A stretch of 64,000 nt of DNA from Halobacillus litoralis (GCF_004101865.1 NZ_CP026118.1:4081029-4145028), one strand, 5' to 3'. Counted from the stretch's first letter, positions 52,380-61,487 are shown. A program made the numbers and translations. Notes: a model not told the origin generated them from the sequence alone.

Positions 52380-52760
52380 ATGAAGGATTATTATCCTAGA
52401 ACTTACGGAATTGTAGGAGGTCTATTCTCATTACAAGCTGTATTTTTGCTCTTTGTGAGCCTGATGGCGAAGTCTGCTCCGCCAATGATCACGTATATGA
52501 TGATTTCCATGGCGATTCTGGCTTTTTCCATGAGTTATCTACACCCTCAATTCAGACAAAAAGATGAGCGGATGAAAATGATCCGCTACAAGGGCTTATT
52601 CTATTCTTTCTTTGCGATGATGGGGTATCTGAGTTTATTACTGTTGTTGATGGAATTCAACATCATGATTTTGAGCGCTGAAGAAGTTGTGCAGCTATTG
52701 ATTGCCTTGAATATGTCTACTGTATTCTTGTCATGGGTTGTATTATCCAAAAAGTATTAA
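52380..52760 (+). CDS. Membrane protein, hypothetical
   Basis: 126 residues, four membrane helices with a charged middle loop (FRQKDERMKMIRYKG). The ATG follows GAAGGAGAATAAGG. Typical partner of small XRE regulators (DUF2178-like, not certain). Part of the XRE operon. Confidence 0.7.
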   Translation: MKDYYPRTYGIVGGLFSLQAVFLLFVSLMAKSAPPMITYMMISMAILAFSMSYLHPQFRQKDERMKMIRYKGLFYSFFAMMGYLSLLLLLMEFNIMILSAEEVVQLLIALNMSTVFLSWVVLSKKY

Positions 52761-52772
52761 TGGAGGGGTAGG

Positions 52773-52946
52773 ATGGAGTGGTTTTTCCCGATTGTATTTG
52801 TCGTCGGCTTCGGTGTGCTCTATTTTGTCATACGTAAAGAGACCCACAATAACACTTTGAATAAGAGAGGTTTCATAAAGCTTATTGTCACTTTTCTCCT
52901 GTTGTTTGTTTTTGTGTTCGGAGTCGTGCTGCTAGCCAATACGTAA
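52773..52946 (+). CDS. Small membrane protein, hypothetical
   Basis: 57 residues with two membrane helices and a central charged loop. ATG after GGAGGGG at a good distance. It is 12 bases after the preceding gene and 15 before the next start, so it fits in the same operon; too short for standard gene callers. No family recognised. Confidence 0.65.
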   Translation: MEWFFPIVFVVGFGVLYFVIRKETHNNTLNKRGFIKLIVTFLLLFVFVFGVVLLANT

Positions 52947-52961
52947 GTGAGGAGGGAAGAA

Positions 52962-53489
52962 ATGAAGCATGCATTGATCATCGGAGGAACCGGAATGCTT
53001 AGTCAATTTACAACACGAATGGCTGTAGCAGGAGATCACGTGTCTGTGGTCGCTAGAAACTCCGAGAAAATGGAACGGTTGGAAGCGGGGCTGGCTAATG
53101 CTGATATGTTGACTAAGCTCTATGTTAATTATGAAAACTCTGAAGAACTACGTGAAAAAATACGAACAACGGTTAAACACAATGGACCGATTGACATAGT
53201 GATCGCCTGGATTCACACTTCTGCTCCGGAAGCTTTACAAATCGTAATTGATGAGGTCGCTAAACCTGAAAATTCTGTCCGTATTTTTCAAGTCCTCGGC
53301 AGCCGTGGGACGCCGGAAAGCCAGCGACGCTCCTTGAATCTGCCTCAACAAATCCAATATCGGAGTGTAGTTCTCGGCAAGGTCGAGAATGAGGATGGTT
53401 TCCGTTGGTTGACTGATGAAGAAATTTCAGAAGGGGTATGGGAAGCGATGGTCAACGATCGTTCAGCTTCTGTGATTGGTAAACAGTAA
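52962..53489 (+). CDS. Short-chain dehydrogenase-like Rossmann protein
   Basis: 175 residues from ATG 52962, after GAGGAGGGAAGA; an in-frame GTG 15 bases upstream is part of that site. LIIGGTGMLSQFT (4-16) is the nucleotide-binding loop. No YxxxK tyrosine-lysine pair is seen. Related to atypical short-chain dehydrogenases found across Bacillus. Reaction unknown. Confidence 0.78.
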   Translation: MKHALIIGGTGMLSQFTTRMAVAGDHVSVVARNSEKMERLEAGLANADMLTKLYVNYENSEELREKIRTTVKHNGPIDIVIAWIHTSAPEALQIVIDEVAKPENSVRIFQVLGSRGTPESQRRSLNLPQQIQYRSVVLGKVENEDGFRWLTDEEISEGVWEAMVNDRSASVIGKQ

Positions 53490-53717
53490 CTGAATGATAA
53501 CGATTAACTTGCTGAATCAACCATATTCAAGATTTCTGTTACAACTTATCCGCTGAATTTTCCAAATTAGGGCGGCTCTTTTATTACTGCGCAGGGATAT
53601 CTTCTCTTACATAAGCAACGCTCTCAGTTGACCTTCAGTAGTGCTTCTGTTCTTTTTACATTTGTCACATGATTTAATTTTCATAAGCCAAACTATGAAA
53701 GAAGGGAGGTCATCACA

Positions 53718-53819
53718 TTGGGTGAAAAAAAGAAAAACAAAAGCAAAAAAGACTTGAACGCCTTAAGACGTGAAAAGGGAGAAAAGAACGGAACAGGCAA
53801 ACAAGACCCCTCCCGCTGA
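53718..53819 (+). CDS. Very small basic protein, hypothetical
   Basis: 33 residues, Lys/Arg-rich (KKKNKSKKDLNALRREKG), from TTG after GGGAGG. Similar tiny basic proteins are common in spores of Bacillus relatives, but no family is recognised. Could be chance. Confidence 0.35.
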   Translation: MGEKKKNKSKKDLNALRREKGEKNGTGKQDPSR

Positions 53820-53850
53820 CCAGTTCTTAATAAAGTGAAGTTGAATAAAA

Positions 53851-53883
53851 ATGCCTGCTTCCAATTAAAGAAGCAGGCTTTTG
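53851..53883. terminator. Hairpin terminator
   Basis: GCCTGCTTC and GAAGCAGGC pair with an 8-base loop, then TTTT. Between the tiny basic gene and the converging RDD gene, close to the end of the latter. Confidence 0.85.
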
Positions 53884-53886
53884 TTA

Positions 53887-54429
53887 TTAGATGGTTTCTG
53901 GCTTTTTTTCCATTGTTTCATTCAAATGCTTGAATTTGTCTTTTATTACTGACGTGTCAGCAAAAAGGTCGTGAATGCCCTGGTGACGCTTCGTGAAAGC
54001 GACGACAAGGTATGGAAGTCCAGCCAGCGCCATGCTGATATATCGTCCGATACATTCACGGAAGATGAGCTGGCTGTTTGTCAGCTGTCCACCTTTTAAG
54101 GATTCTACAGATAGACCTAAGATCATCTTTCCTAACGTGGCTCTGAAAAACTTAGTCATCAGAATGAAGTACAGGAAAAAGATAACGGTTGTCATAATGT
54201 TCGCTGCACTAAACATCGGAATCCATAGTTGCGCCCCCTCTAAACCCAAGAGCCTTAGTAATGGTCTCGTCACAATTGTATTGACACTCCATATGACAAT
54301 CAAATCGATGATGTACGCTAAAAAGCGGGAACCGAAACCTGCATAGATCAGTTTCTGGAGGTCATCTTTTTGTTTAGTGACGATGGACGAAAGTAAACCG
54401 CCTGTGTGATGCTGCTCTGTTGTTTCCAT
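53887..54429 (-). CDS. yteJ: RDD family membrane protein, YteJ-like
   Basis: 180 residues from ATG 54429, eight bases after AGGAGGG; TTG at 54432 is also possible. Three or four membrane helices with the RDD opening GFGSRFLAYIIDLIVI and a central GKMILGLSVESL. In B. subtilis yteJ follows sppA and acts in lantibiotic resistance with SppA; the same order here supports the name. Thirteen bases after sppA. Confidence 0.85.
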   Translation of the reverse strand: METTEQHHTGGLLSSIVTKQKDDLQKLIYAGFGSRFLAYIIDLIVIWSVNTIVTRPLLRLLGLEGAQLWIPMFSAANIMTTVIFFLYFILMTKFFRATLGKMILGLSVESLKGGQLTNSQLIFRECIGRYISMALAGLPYLVVAFTKRHQGIHDLFADTSVIKDKFKHLNETMEKKPETI

Positions 54430-54441
54430 CAAGATCCCTCC

Positions 54442-55443
54442 TTATTCTGTGTACATATACATGAGTGTCGGTCCTTGGCGTTCACTGATCAATTGCTCAA
54501 GGTAACGGATTTCACTGTTCGGCAAGAAGCTTTTAGCCATCGGCAAATTGAAGAAAGATGAAATGTTGTTTTTATATTCAAACACTTGCGGATCCCCACC
54601 GACTTCTTCTTTTAATGCAGCCAATGTATCTTCACGGAAGCCGATGTCATCGACAAGTCCATTCTCTACGGCTTGTTTTCCTGAATAAATCCGTCCATCC
54701 GCAAGCTCTTTTACGCGCTCTTCAGACATGTCACGGCCTTCGACTATCACATTTACGAACTGCTGATAGGACTCATCTACAAGCGTCTGGAGAATTTCGC
54801 GGTCCTCTTCGGTCATTTCTTTCGTAGGGCTCATGATATCCTTGAATTCACCACTTTTAATTGTGTTGAATTTCACGCCATATTCGTTAGCCAGCTCTTG
54901 ATAATTGACGCTTTCCATAATGACACCTAAAGAACCGGTGAATGTGTCATTAGCAGCAAAAATACGGTCTGCAGGGGCAGAAACATAGTATCCTCCAGAA
55001 GCAGCCATATTCCCCATAGAAACATAAATGGTTTTACCTGCTTCTTTTATTTCCAAAAGCTTGTCGTGAATTTCTGCACTTTCATATACTCCGCCACCAG
55101 GTGAATTCACATAAAGGTGTAAACCTTTGATCGAATCATCCTTTTTAATGGCTTCCAGTTTTTTCATGAATCGATCGTGCTGATAACCTCCGCCCCCGAA
55201 TGGGTTGGTGTTGGTACCAGGATTGTCGATGATTGTCCCTTCCAAATTCAATTGGGCAATCCGGTTCCCTCCGGATCCACGCTCTACGACTTTCTCTTCC
55301 AGCTTTTCACTGTTAGAGAAGAGAGCCATGGCGTCATTGTCCGACTCCTCGCCGGAGGTGGTGAAAAAGCCAATCAATTGGAAGGCGATCGCCACGATCA
55401 AAATACATGCTGCTATAATACTTGCTCCAATTCGTTTATTCAT
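54442..55443 (-). CDS. sppA: Signal peptide peptidase SppA
   Basis: 333 residues. One N-terminal membrane helix (8-28), then an S49 protease domain. Catalytic Ser is in MAASGGYYVSA (about 148) and Lys in TIKSGEFKDIMSP (about 200), the Ser-Lys dyad of SppA. It degrades signal peptides and membrane fragments. Start ATG with AAAGGGG upstream. First gene of sppA-yteJ. Confidence 0.93.
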   Translation of the reverse strand: MNKRIGASIIAACILIVAIAFQLIGFFTTSGEESDNDAMALFSNSEKLEEKVVERGSGGNRIAQLNLEGTIIDNPGTNTNPFGGGGYQHDRFMKKLEAIKKDDSIKGLHLYVNSPGGGVYESAEIHDKLLEIKEAGKTIYVSMGNMAASGGYYVSAPADRIFAANDTFTGSLGVIMESVNYQELANEYGVKFNTIKSGEFKDIMSPTKEMTEEDREILQTLVDESYQQFVNVIVEGRDMSEERVKELADGRIYSGKQAVENGLVDDIGFREDTLAALKEEVGGDPQVFEYKNNISSFFNLPMAKSFLPNSEIRYLEQLISERQGPTLMYMYTE

Positions 55444-55865
55444 ATGTATACCCCTTTCTTCTAATGGTGCTCAGAAATCAACTTTACCATAAAATATATT
55501 TCTGAACACTTTATTTATACGATTGAATATCACTCAAGTTTCATTTTAAAAAAATTTAAATTCCCCTGATGGTTTATATAACCTGTTTTACAACAGGAAT
55601 CATAGCTTGAAAAAATCACATTGGCAGAGATTGCTTGACATGCGAACCGTTACACTCAGAGTTACCGAGTATGCCTTCAATAGTTCCTCTGTATTTTATA
55701 TTCTCCCGATAGTCACAGACTTCCCACAACTGCTTTCATAGTAGCATTAAGGGAGTAAGTCGTGGACCTTCCTATCTAATATGATTATCCAGCAAAATAA
55801 TTAATTGTCCTAAGTTATGGTGAAGAGTGAAACGGGTAAGACACCTAAGGAAAAGGAGAGAGTAG
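55444..55865. other. Gene-free intergenic region
   Basis: About 420 bases upstream of sppA (minus) and of a small plus-strand gene. AT-rich, with stops in all frames. No repeat, RNA or clear operator seen. Confidence 0.55.
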
Positions 55866-56042
55866 ATGAGTAAAAATAAATTACGCACCATCATCATCAT
55901 AATCATAGTTGTTTTCATTATTGGTTTAATCGGGATATCGATTCGTATGGCAGTCAACCCGGGCACTGCACTGCCTGCAAAAATTGAAAAAAGGACGGAA
56001 GCTGTATCCGTCCTTCAATCAGGGTTCACGTGGATTAATTGA
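55866..56042 (+). CDS. Small single-pass membrane protein, hypothetical
   Basis: 58 residues with one membrane helix (an Ile-rich run at residues 9-25) and a basic start. AAAGGAGAG precedes the ATG. The C-terminal 15 codons run through the stem of the downstream terminator, and the stop overlaps the end of the ASCH gene. May be a small stress or membrane-associated protein; unrecognised. Confidence 0.5.
   Translation: MSKNKLRTIIIIIIVVFIIGLIGISIRMAVNPGTALPAKIEKRTEAVSVLQSGFTWIN
55986..56015 (-). terminator. ASCH gene terminator
   Basis: AAGGACGGA and TCCGTCCTT pair perfectly; on the minus strand the stem is followed by TTTTTT. It lies immediately past the ASCH stop. Confidence 0.9.
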
Positions 56043-56464
56043 AATCTTTCACATACGACATCCATGTCTTCTGAAAACTCATAACCCAGTTCTTCGGCTT
56101 CTTCATTAAAGAATTTCACATGTGCGTCCCACCAATACTGATAAGAAAGATCGCCTTCCCCTTCAGCCCGGGCGAACTCTTCTGATACTTCATTGAAAGG
56201 GACGATGTCGACATTTGTTGTTTTGATGATTGCTACAGGTTCGTCGGAAGAATTTAAGATAATACTGTGATCTTCTTTCTTGGGGAGAGGTTCGCTTTCA
56301 ATTCTGTAAGCCTCTCTTGACGAACAAGTCGCTGTTTTAACCCCATCCATGACGAGTCTTGCTAAATGGTCAGCTTCTACACCGAAGGCCCATGCTGTAA
56401 CGGTGGACGGCTTTTCTTTTCCTTGCCAATAATCTTCCCAATATTTTTTGGCAGTATCATTCAT
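56015..56464 (-). CDS. ASCH-domain protein
   Basis: 149 residues from ATG 56464, preceded by AAAAGGAG; upstream in-frame start codons lack a site. The ASCH fold (PUA-like, RNA-binding) shows KTATCSSREAYRIESEPLP near 43 and the KTTNVDIVPFNEVSEEFARAEGEGD stretch near 84-108, with the GEGD-YW pair that is typical. It may act in translation or RNA modification; no substrate can be named. Confidence 0.85.
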   Translation of the reverse strand: MNDTAKKYWEDYWQGKEKPSTVTAWAFGVEADHLARLVMDGVKTATCSSREAYRIESEPLPKKEDHSIILNSSDEPVAIIKTTNVDIVPFNEVSEEFARAEGEGDLSYQYWWDAHVKFFNEEAEELGYEFSEDMDVVCERFQLIHVNPD

Positions 56465-56733
56465 TATAAACAGCTCCTTTTCAGTTTGGTAAGTATTACA
56501 TATTATGGGATGATGTAATGGATTCCATGCATAGTAGAGCAGGCAGAGCAAAAGTCTACCATTAATTATCAGAACGAGATGAAATGCTTTTTTACAAATC
56601 AACAGTTCCTGTATGAATGAAATTTCATTTTATTTATCCCTATATGACTTGTTACGTATGGGATGGTCTGACGTTTCATTAATTTTTTAATGGAGGGCTA
56701 CTGGTAAAATTCTTTTTTTAGGGAGGGGATCGA

Positions 56734-57180
56734 ATCGTTTATAAAGCAGCACCACCTCGTTACATTGTTTTTTTGTTATTACCGCACATTTTCACGAATT
56801 TCCAAACATTTTTTCAATATACAATAAGCATTGTTCTTGCACTCCTATCCATAATGATTATAACTCTTGCCTATGAATTGGAAATCAAGGGAGCAAGTAT
56901 CCACTATCGCTTCCTCCTCTTAAAGAAAGTGGTTTATGCAAAAGAGATCGAACCCTCAAATATACAAAAGGTAATTTTCAAGCATGCAGGGTGGGGAAGA
57001 CCAGGCGCATACATAAAGACAAAAAGAGGTTTCAATTTACGTATTCTTTTTTTCAGCCCGATTGAGGTCATGGAAGAACTGCAGTCATACGTGAATCATT
57101 ATTCGATTGACTGGGAAGAGAAGAAAGATTTTCAAGTTGCCTACGAATTGAAAAAAAGAAAAGAAAAAAGGGAAGCCTAA
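56734..57180 (+). CDS. PH-like membrane protein with unclear start
   Basis: At least 135 residues from TTG 56773; a longer frame reaches back to near 56734 (ATC) with VYKAAPPRYIV before the hydrophobic stretch. GGGAGGGG at 56721 fits a start near 56734, but no ATG, GTG or TTG is there, so the real start codon may be mutated or non-standard. Two membrane helices are followed by a bacterial PH-like beta domain (LEIKGASIHYRFLLLKK, then NIQKVIF and FSPIEVMEELQSYV). Membrane-anchored, role unknown. Confidence 0.6.
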   Translation: MVYKAAPPRYIVFLLLPHIFTNFQTFFQYTISIVLALLSIMIITLAYELEIKGASIHYRFLLLKKVVYAKEIEPSNIQKVIFKHAGWGRPGAYIKTKRGFNLRILFFSPIEVMEELQSYVNHYSIDWEEKKDFQVAYELKKRKEKREA

Positions 57181-57338
57181 AAGGAGGAGAGAAAATAGGA
57201 AGTTTCCTTTCAGAATTTCCACGATTTAGAGAAGATATTAAATTTCATTTACATATTGACTGCATGCAACTATTTTGACTTCATTTCCTTTAAAATAAGG
57301 ACACACAGCATAATTATCAGATCAAAGGAGCACTGACG

Positions 57339-58811
57339 GTGAAACTTCAAGGACTACTCGACATATTACACATAGGTCACCAATTAATAGACAGAAAAGA
57401 TTTGAACCAGGAGCTTACGGGAGTGACCGATGATTCTCGTGAAGTGAAAGAAGGGTTTGTTTTTGTAGCCGTTCGTGGTTATCGGGTGGATGGCCACAAT
57501 TATATTGAAGAAGCGATTTCCAATGGAGCTTCTGTTATCGTTTGCGAAGAGAAACTCGATCATTTATCCATCCCTTTCTTACAAACAGATAACTGTCGTA
57601 AAGTTCTTGGACTGATTGCCAGTGAATTTTACGGAAATCCCTCTTTTGATAAGATCGTTATCGGGGTAACAGGGACGAATGGAAAAACGACGACAAGCCA
57701 TCTGATTAAACATTTGTGTGAGAAAAACGGGTATTCCTGCAGCATGTTCGGGACCATTGACTATATCGTCAATGACCAAGCTGTTCCAGGTATACAAACA
57801 ACACCAAGTGCACCTGTGTTACAAAGGCTGCTTGCAGAAAGTAAAGATGATATTGTCGTTATGGAAGTGTCTTCACATGGCTTAGAACAGTACCGCTTAG
57901 AGGGGATTGCATTCGACTACTGTGTATTCACCAACCTTCATCAGGACCACCTGGATTATCATTTTTCAATGGAAAATTATTTCTCAGCAAAATCTAAACT
58001 CTTTTATATGATGAAAGAGACAGGAGAAGCAGTCATTAATACTGATGACCATTGGGGAGAAAAACTTGCGGAGCAATTGACTGAAGATAGCATCACCCAT
58101 GAAACAGTGGGACGAAGGAAAACCTGTGATTATGAAATCATCCAGCTATCTCCTGAAAGTTCATCTGCTGTCATTTCAGAGGAGAAGAGAGAGGTCATTG
58201 TAAGATCACCGTTGAAAGGTACTCATAATGTATATAATACTCTACAGGCATATGCAGTATGACGCCTGCTTGGTCTGACACCTGAGAAAATCAACACGGC
58301 TTTAGAAAGCTTTCAGGGCGTATGCGGCAGATTTGAAATGTACCGCTTGGAAAATGAGGTCACCGTAGTCATCGATTATGCTCACACTGCTGACAGCATT
58401 TCTCATTCCCTTGAAACAGTCGGCTCTCAGGGAGCTGCTTCGATCACCCATGTCTTCGGCTTTCGTGGTGATCGTGATGAGAAAAAAAGGAAAGATATGC
58501 TTGAAGCATCTGTGCACCAGAGTGATGCTTACATCTTAACCTGTGATGACCTTAATACAGTGCCTTACGACCAGATGATAGAGACACTGGAAATGTTACA
58601 AAGCAGCTTTGGTGAAGAACATGGGCGGATCATCCCGGACCGCACGCTCGCTGTTGAAGAAGCCATCATGAATAGTGATAAAGGTGATTGGGTGTTGATT
58701 ACTGGAAAAGGCCATGAATCTTACCAGCAGGAATTCCATTATCCGACGACATCAGATAAAGAAACTGTCGAATATATTCATTCGCGTTTAAAAGAGTATG
58801 AGAAAATATAA
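57339..58811 (+). pseudogene. murE: MurE-like UDP-MurNAc-tripeptide ligase, interrupted
   Basis: 490 codons in one frame except for TGA at 58260, which splits it into 307- and about 183-residue parts. Mur ligase signatures: TGVTDDSREV, P-loop GVTGTNGKTTT (about 109-119), MEVSSHGLEQYR, HQDHLDYH, carbamylated-Lys KSKLF, then after the stop VIDYAHTADSI, GFRGDRD and TGKGHE. The amino-acid recognition loop reads CDDLN rather than the DNPR used for diaminopimelate, closer to lysine- or ornithine-adding MurE. It is not near dcw genes, so it is likely a second copy. If the TGA is real both pieces are probably inactive. Start GTG at 57339 after AAGGAG. Confidence 0.85.
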
Positions 58812-58814
58812 TGC

Positions 58815-58852
58815 AGGACCTGTTTGTTATTACAAGCAGGTTCTTTTTTATC
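58815..58852 (+). terminator. Terminator after murE-like gene
   Basis: GGACCTG and CAGGTTC pair with inner TGT/ACA around TTATT, followed by six Ts. Starts four bases past the stop. Confidence 0.8.
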
Positions 58853-59003
58853 TTAATCCTGCAAGCCCTTTGGTGTGGTAAAAAGCGCCACATCAAAAGT
58901 TTGCGTATGATAGTCGAAGCTGAGGTCCTTCCACTTTTGTTCATTTGCACAGCAGTGGTGTTTAAGAATATATATGGTATAGGAATGGATTTGGGGGGAT
59001 GTT

Positions 59004-59435
59004 ATGGCTGTGGTAAAAGCTACGAAAAAAGATAAACAGCTCCTGGCCAGATTGATGAGGGCAGAAGCCGAAGGGGACGGAAAGCTGGGAATGCTGATGG
59101 TAGGAAACGTCGGTGTCAACCGGACAAGAGTCGGCTGCCTGGACTTTTCGGATATCAACACGATCCAGCGGATGGTTTTTCAAAGCCCCGGAGGGTTTGA
59201 AGCTACTCAGAAGGGATATTTTTATCAGCGGGCTCGTGAAATGGAGATCCGTCTTGCTCAAAAAGCAATCAATGGCGGGAGATACCATCCAGCGAGTTAT
59301 GCCCTCTGGTTTTTCCGGCCTGAAGGGAGCTGCCCCGCTCAATGGTTTGGGCAGTGGAATTCAGGAAGGTACAAAAGTCACTGTTTTTTTATACCGACAG
59401 AATCAGAATGCGCGGAAGTATACAATACATTTTAA
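59004..59435 (+). CDS. cwlJ: Spore cortex-lytic cell wall hydrolase CwlJ
   Basis: 143 residues, the size of CwlJ (142). The Hydrolase_2 domain is the whole protein: KQLLARLMRAEAEGDG (catalytic Glu) near the N-terminus, VGNVGVNR and a Cys/Trp C-terminus (SCPAQWFGQWNSGRYKSHCF). CwlJ cuts cortex peptidoglycan during germination, usually with GerQ, not seen here. ATG after GGGGGGATG. Downstream of a terminator, so it has its own promoter. Confidence 0.92.
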   Translation: MAVVKATKKDKQLLARLMRAEAEGDGKLGMLMVGNVGVNRTRVGCLDFSDINTIQRMVFQSPGGFEATQKGYFYQRAREMEIRLAQKAINGGRYHPASYALWFFRPEGSCPAQWFGQWNSGRYKSHCFFIPTESECAEVYNTF

Positions 59436-59440
59436 GCGGG

Positions 59441-59466
59441 AGGCGTCATCAAGAGATGGCGTCTTT
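59441..59466 (+). terminator. Weak terminator after cwlJ
   Basis: AGGCGTCAT and ATGGCGTCT can pair with two G-U wobbles, followed by TTTAAC. Moderate evidence. Confidence 0.45.
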
Positions 59467-59502
59467 AACTATTGACGGTGCAGAATTTTTAAAGGTGGTA
59501 AA

Positions 59503-59688
59503 TTAACTGTCCCCATTCTTCCACTTCCATCCATTTGTAATCACTCCGATTAAACCGGAAACTGCGAATATGAAGGCGACAAAAAGAGGTAAATCATCCA
59601 ATTGCCCTGTAAATATCCGATAAACACCGACCATCAATAACAAAAAGCTGGCAATCAAGGCAATACCGATTTTAAATTGTTGGTTCAT
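59503..59688 (-). CDS. Small membrane protein, hypothetical
   Basis: 61 residues from ATG 59688 after GAGGAAGG (longer start at 59712 lacks a site). Two membrane helices. No family recognised. Alone on the minus strand. Confidence 0.6.
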   Translation of the reverse strand: MNQQFKIGIALIASFLLLMVGVYRIFTGQLDDLPLFVAFIFAVSGLIGVITNGWKWKNGDS

Positions 59689-59813
59689 AGCCTTCCTCCT
59701 CTCTATAACCAAATCCAGATTAACATATTTGATGGAAATGATTCATGATATGATGAAACGGATGGATAATTCTGATAATTTTCAACATTGATTATTATAC
59801 AGGAGTGATGGAA

Positions 59814-59960
59814 ATGAGAGAAGAAAGTCTGTTTGAACAAATACGTTTTGTAAGAAAAAGAACTGCGGCTGCTTTGGAAGCTACTACAGGGCATGAAGGG
59901 CTTCACCAGGGAGCGATTTCCTCCCTTAAAAGAACACAAGGTCTAGAGGAACCCTTTTAA
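59814..59960 (+). CDS. Small soluble protein, hypothetical
   Basis: 48 residues from ATG 59814, eight bases after AGGAG (ATG 59808 is too near). Charged helix (REESLFEQIRFVRKRTAAALEA) then a flexible tail. Too short for most callers. No family recognised. Confidence 0.5.
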   Translation: MREESLFEQIRFVRKRTAAALEATTGHEGLHQGAISSLKRTQGLEEPF

Positions 59961-60073
59961 AGAGGATTCATACTGTTTGGGATGACCCACAAAGCTTGCG
60001 GAGCTACATGGTGCCATTTCTAACTGTACATAACAGATTTAATAGAAAATCATCAACAGAAAGGCCGATCAGA

Positions 60074-60907
60074 ATGAAACAAAGAACATTGAAATTGGAG
60101 GATGGTTCCTCTGTTCATGTCTATAAAGCAGGGTAAAGAAACCGTCCTGCTTTACTTTTTCTTCATGGGTTAGGCAGCACAGGATCCAGCTTTTTTGAAG
60201 TGCTCGAATATCTTAGAGAAGACTATCAACTAATCCTGGTGGATATGCCTGGGCACGGATTTTCTCCGAGGTTAGAAGGGTCAATAAATGAATATACGGG
60301 ATGGCTGCATGAAATAGTGATTGAACTGCGGATTGATTCCTGTCATATTATCGGTCATTCGATCGGAGGAGATCTTGCTCTTGCTTACTGCAGGAGCTAT
60401 CCTGAGGCAGTACAAACAGTTGTTTTATTAGATGGTGGTTATATGAGAGGCAACGCGCTTCCCGATTATTCTTTAGCTGAAGAGTTGGAGGTGACGGACA
60501 AACATATTCACACATACGTATTTTCATCCTGGCTTGACTATGAAAGCAAATTGAAAGAAGCGGGGTTCAGCAATAAGAGAATTGAACTTTCCAAAGATAC
60601 GATGATGTTGGAGAATGGCAACGTTCGTTTAAGAGTAGACCATAGTACAGCATTATCTCTCGTGAAAGCTTTCTATGATGAACCTTCTTCCGATAGTTTG
60701 CAGGAATTGACCCGACCGGTCCTTCTGCTCAGGAGTACAGAACCGGATATGATGAACAAAATAAGAAGAAAGGAATGTGAACATTTTTCCAAGTATGCCT
60801 CATTGACGGTGATCGATTTGCATGAAACCGGTCATGATTTATATGGGGAAAGCCCCTATGATGTCTGTCAGGAGATAAAGGCGTGGGTGGAGTCTGGAAG
60901 AGCTTGA
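60074..60907 (+). pseudogene. Alpha/beta hydrolase interrupted by a stop
   Basis: 278 codons in one frame with a TAA at codon 21 (60134). After the stop the hydrolase core is intact: FLHGLGSTGSSF (oxyanion), GHSIGGDLAL (nucleophile Ser), DMPGHGFSP and ETGHDLY (His). The first 20 codons (MKQRTLKLEDGSSVHVYKAG) are the usual opening strands, so this was one protein of 277 residues. Any start after the stop (GTG 60200) drops the first strands and the HGLG loop, so activity is unlikely. Monocistronic. Confidence 0.85.
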
Positions 60908-61031
60908 ATTTTAAAAAACACGCCGATATCAGCCTTGCAAGTCTTTGAAAGCCAGCAGCTTGTTGGAGCTCATGTGGTCAACGATAGGACTGTATAAATA
61001 ATAGTAAAATGGATGAAAGGAGTTGGGGATT

Positions 61032-61442
61032 GTGGAGCGTGCAGGATTCTGGCTGCGTTTAGGCGCTTTTCTATTAGATACTTTTCTCATCGCTTTCCCA
61101 GTCACCCTTCTATGGTCTTTGTACCAAGGGGAATGGAGTTACCAATTGACGGAAGGTTGGGGGTGGGACATCATTTATACATGCTATTTGACAATAATCC
61201 CCGTTCTTTGGGGTGGCTATGTTGTAGGAAAAAGGATTTTTACAATCAGAATCAGAAAGGAAGGCGACAGACCAGTCACTCTTTTACAAATGTTCGTACG
61301 TGAAGTTGTTGGGAAGTTCCTGCTCGGTTACCTTACATTTGGTATTACCACATTGATCAGTGCAGCTATGATAGGTGTCCTTAAAGATCGAAAAGCGATC
61401 CATGATTATTTAGCACAAACCTATGTAAAAAATGAAGTATAA
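61032..61442 (+). CDS. RDD family membrane protein
   Basis: 136 residues from GTG 61032, nine bases after AAAGGAG; TTG at 61023 touches the site. Three membrane helices: GFWLRLGAFLLDTFLIAF (RDD motif with Arg and Asp), VVGKRIFTIRI and the C-terminal VLKDRKAIHDYLAQTYV, all diagnostic of RDD proteins. Function general membrane-stress or transport, not known. Confidence 0.87.
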   Translation: MERAGFWLRLGAFLLDTFLIAFPVTLLWSLYQGEWSYQLTEGWGWDIIYTCYLTIIPVLWGGYVVGKRIFTIRIRKEGDRPVTLLQMFVREVVGKFLLGYLTFGITTLISAAMIGVLKDRKAIHDYLAQTYVKNEV

Positions 61443-61457
61443 AGGAATTGTCCTCAA

Positions 61458-61487
61458 GGTGCAGTCCATTTACTATGGCTGCACTTT
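61458..61487 (+). terminator. Hairpin after RDD gene
   Basis: GTGCAG-CCAT and TGG-CTGCAC pair around a short loop with one mismatch, then TTTAG. Fits a terminator for the RDD transcript. Confidence 0.6.

Noticed and set aside
61013-61303. 96-codon frame overlapping the RDD gene start
   Set aside because: It overlaps the RDD gene in another frame; the RDD frame has clear family motifs.
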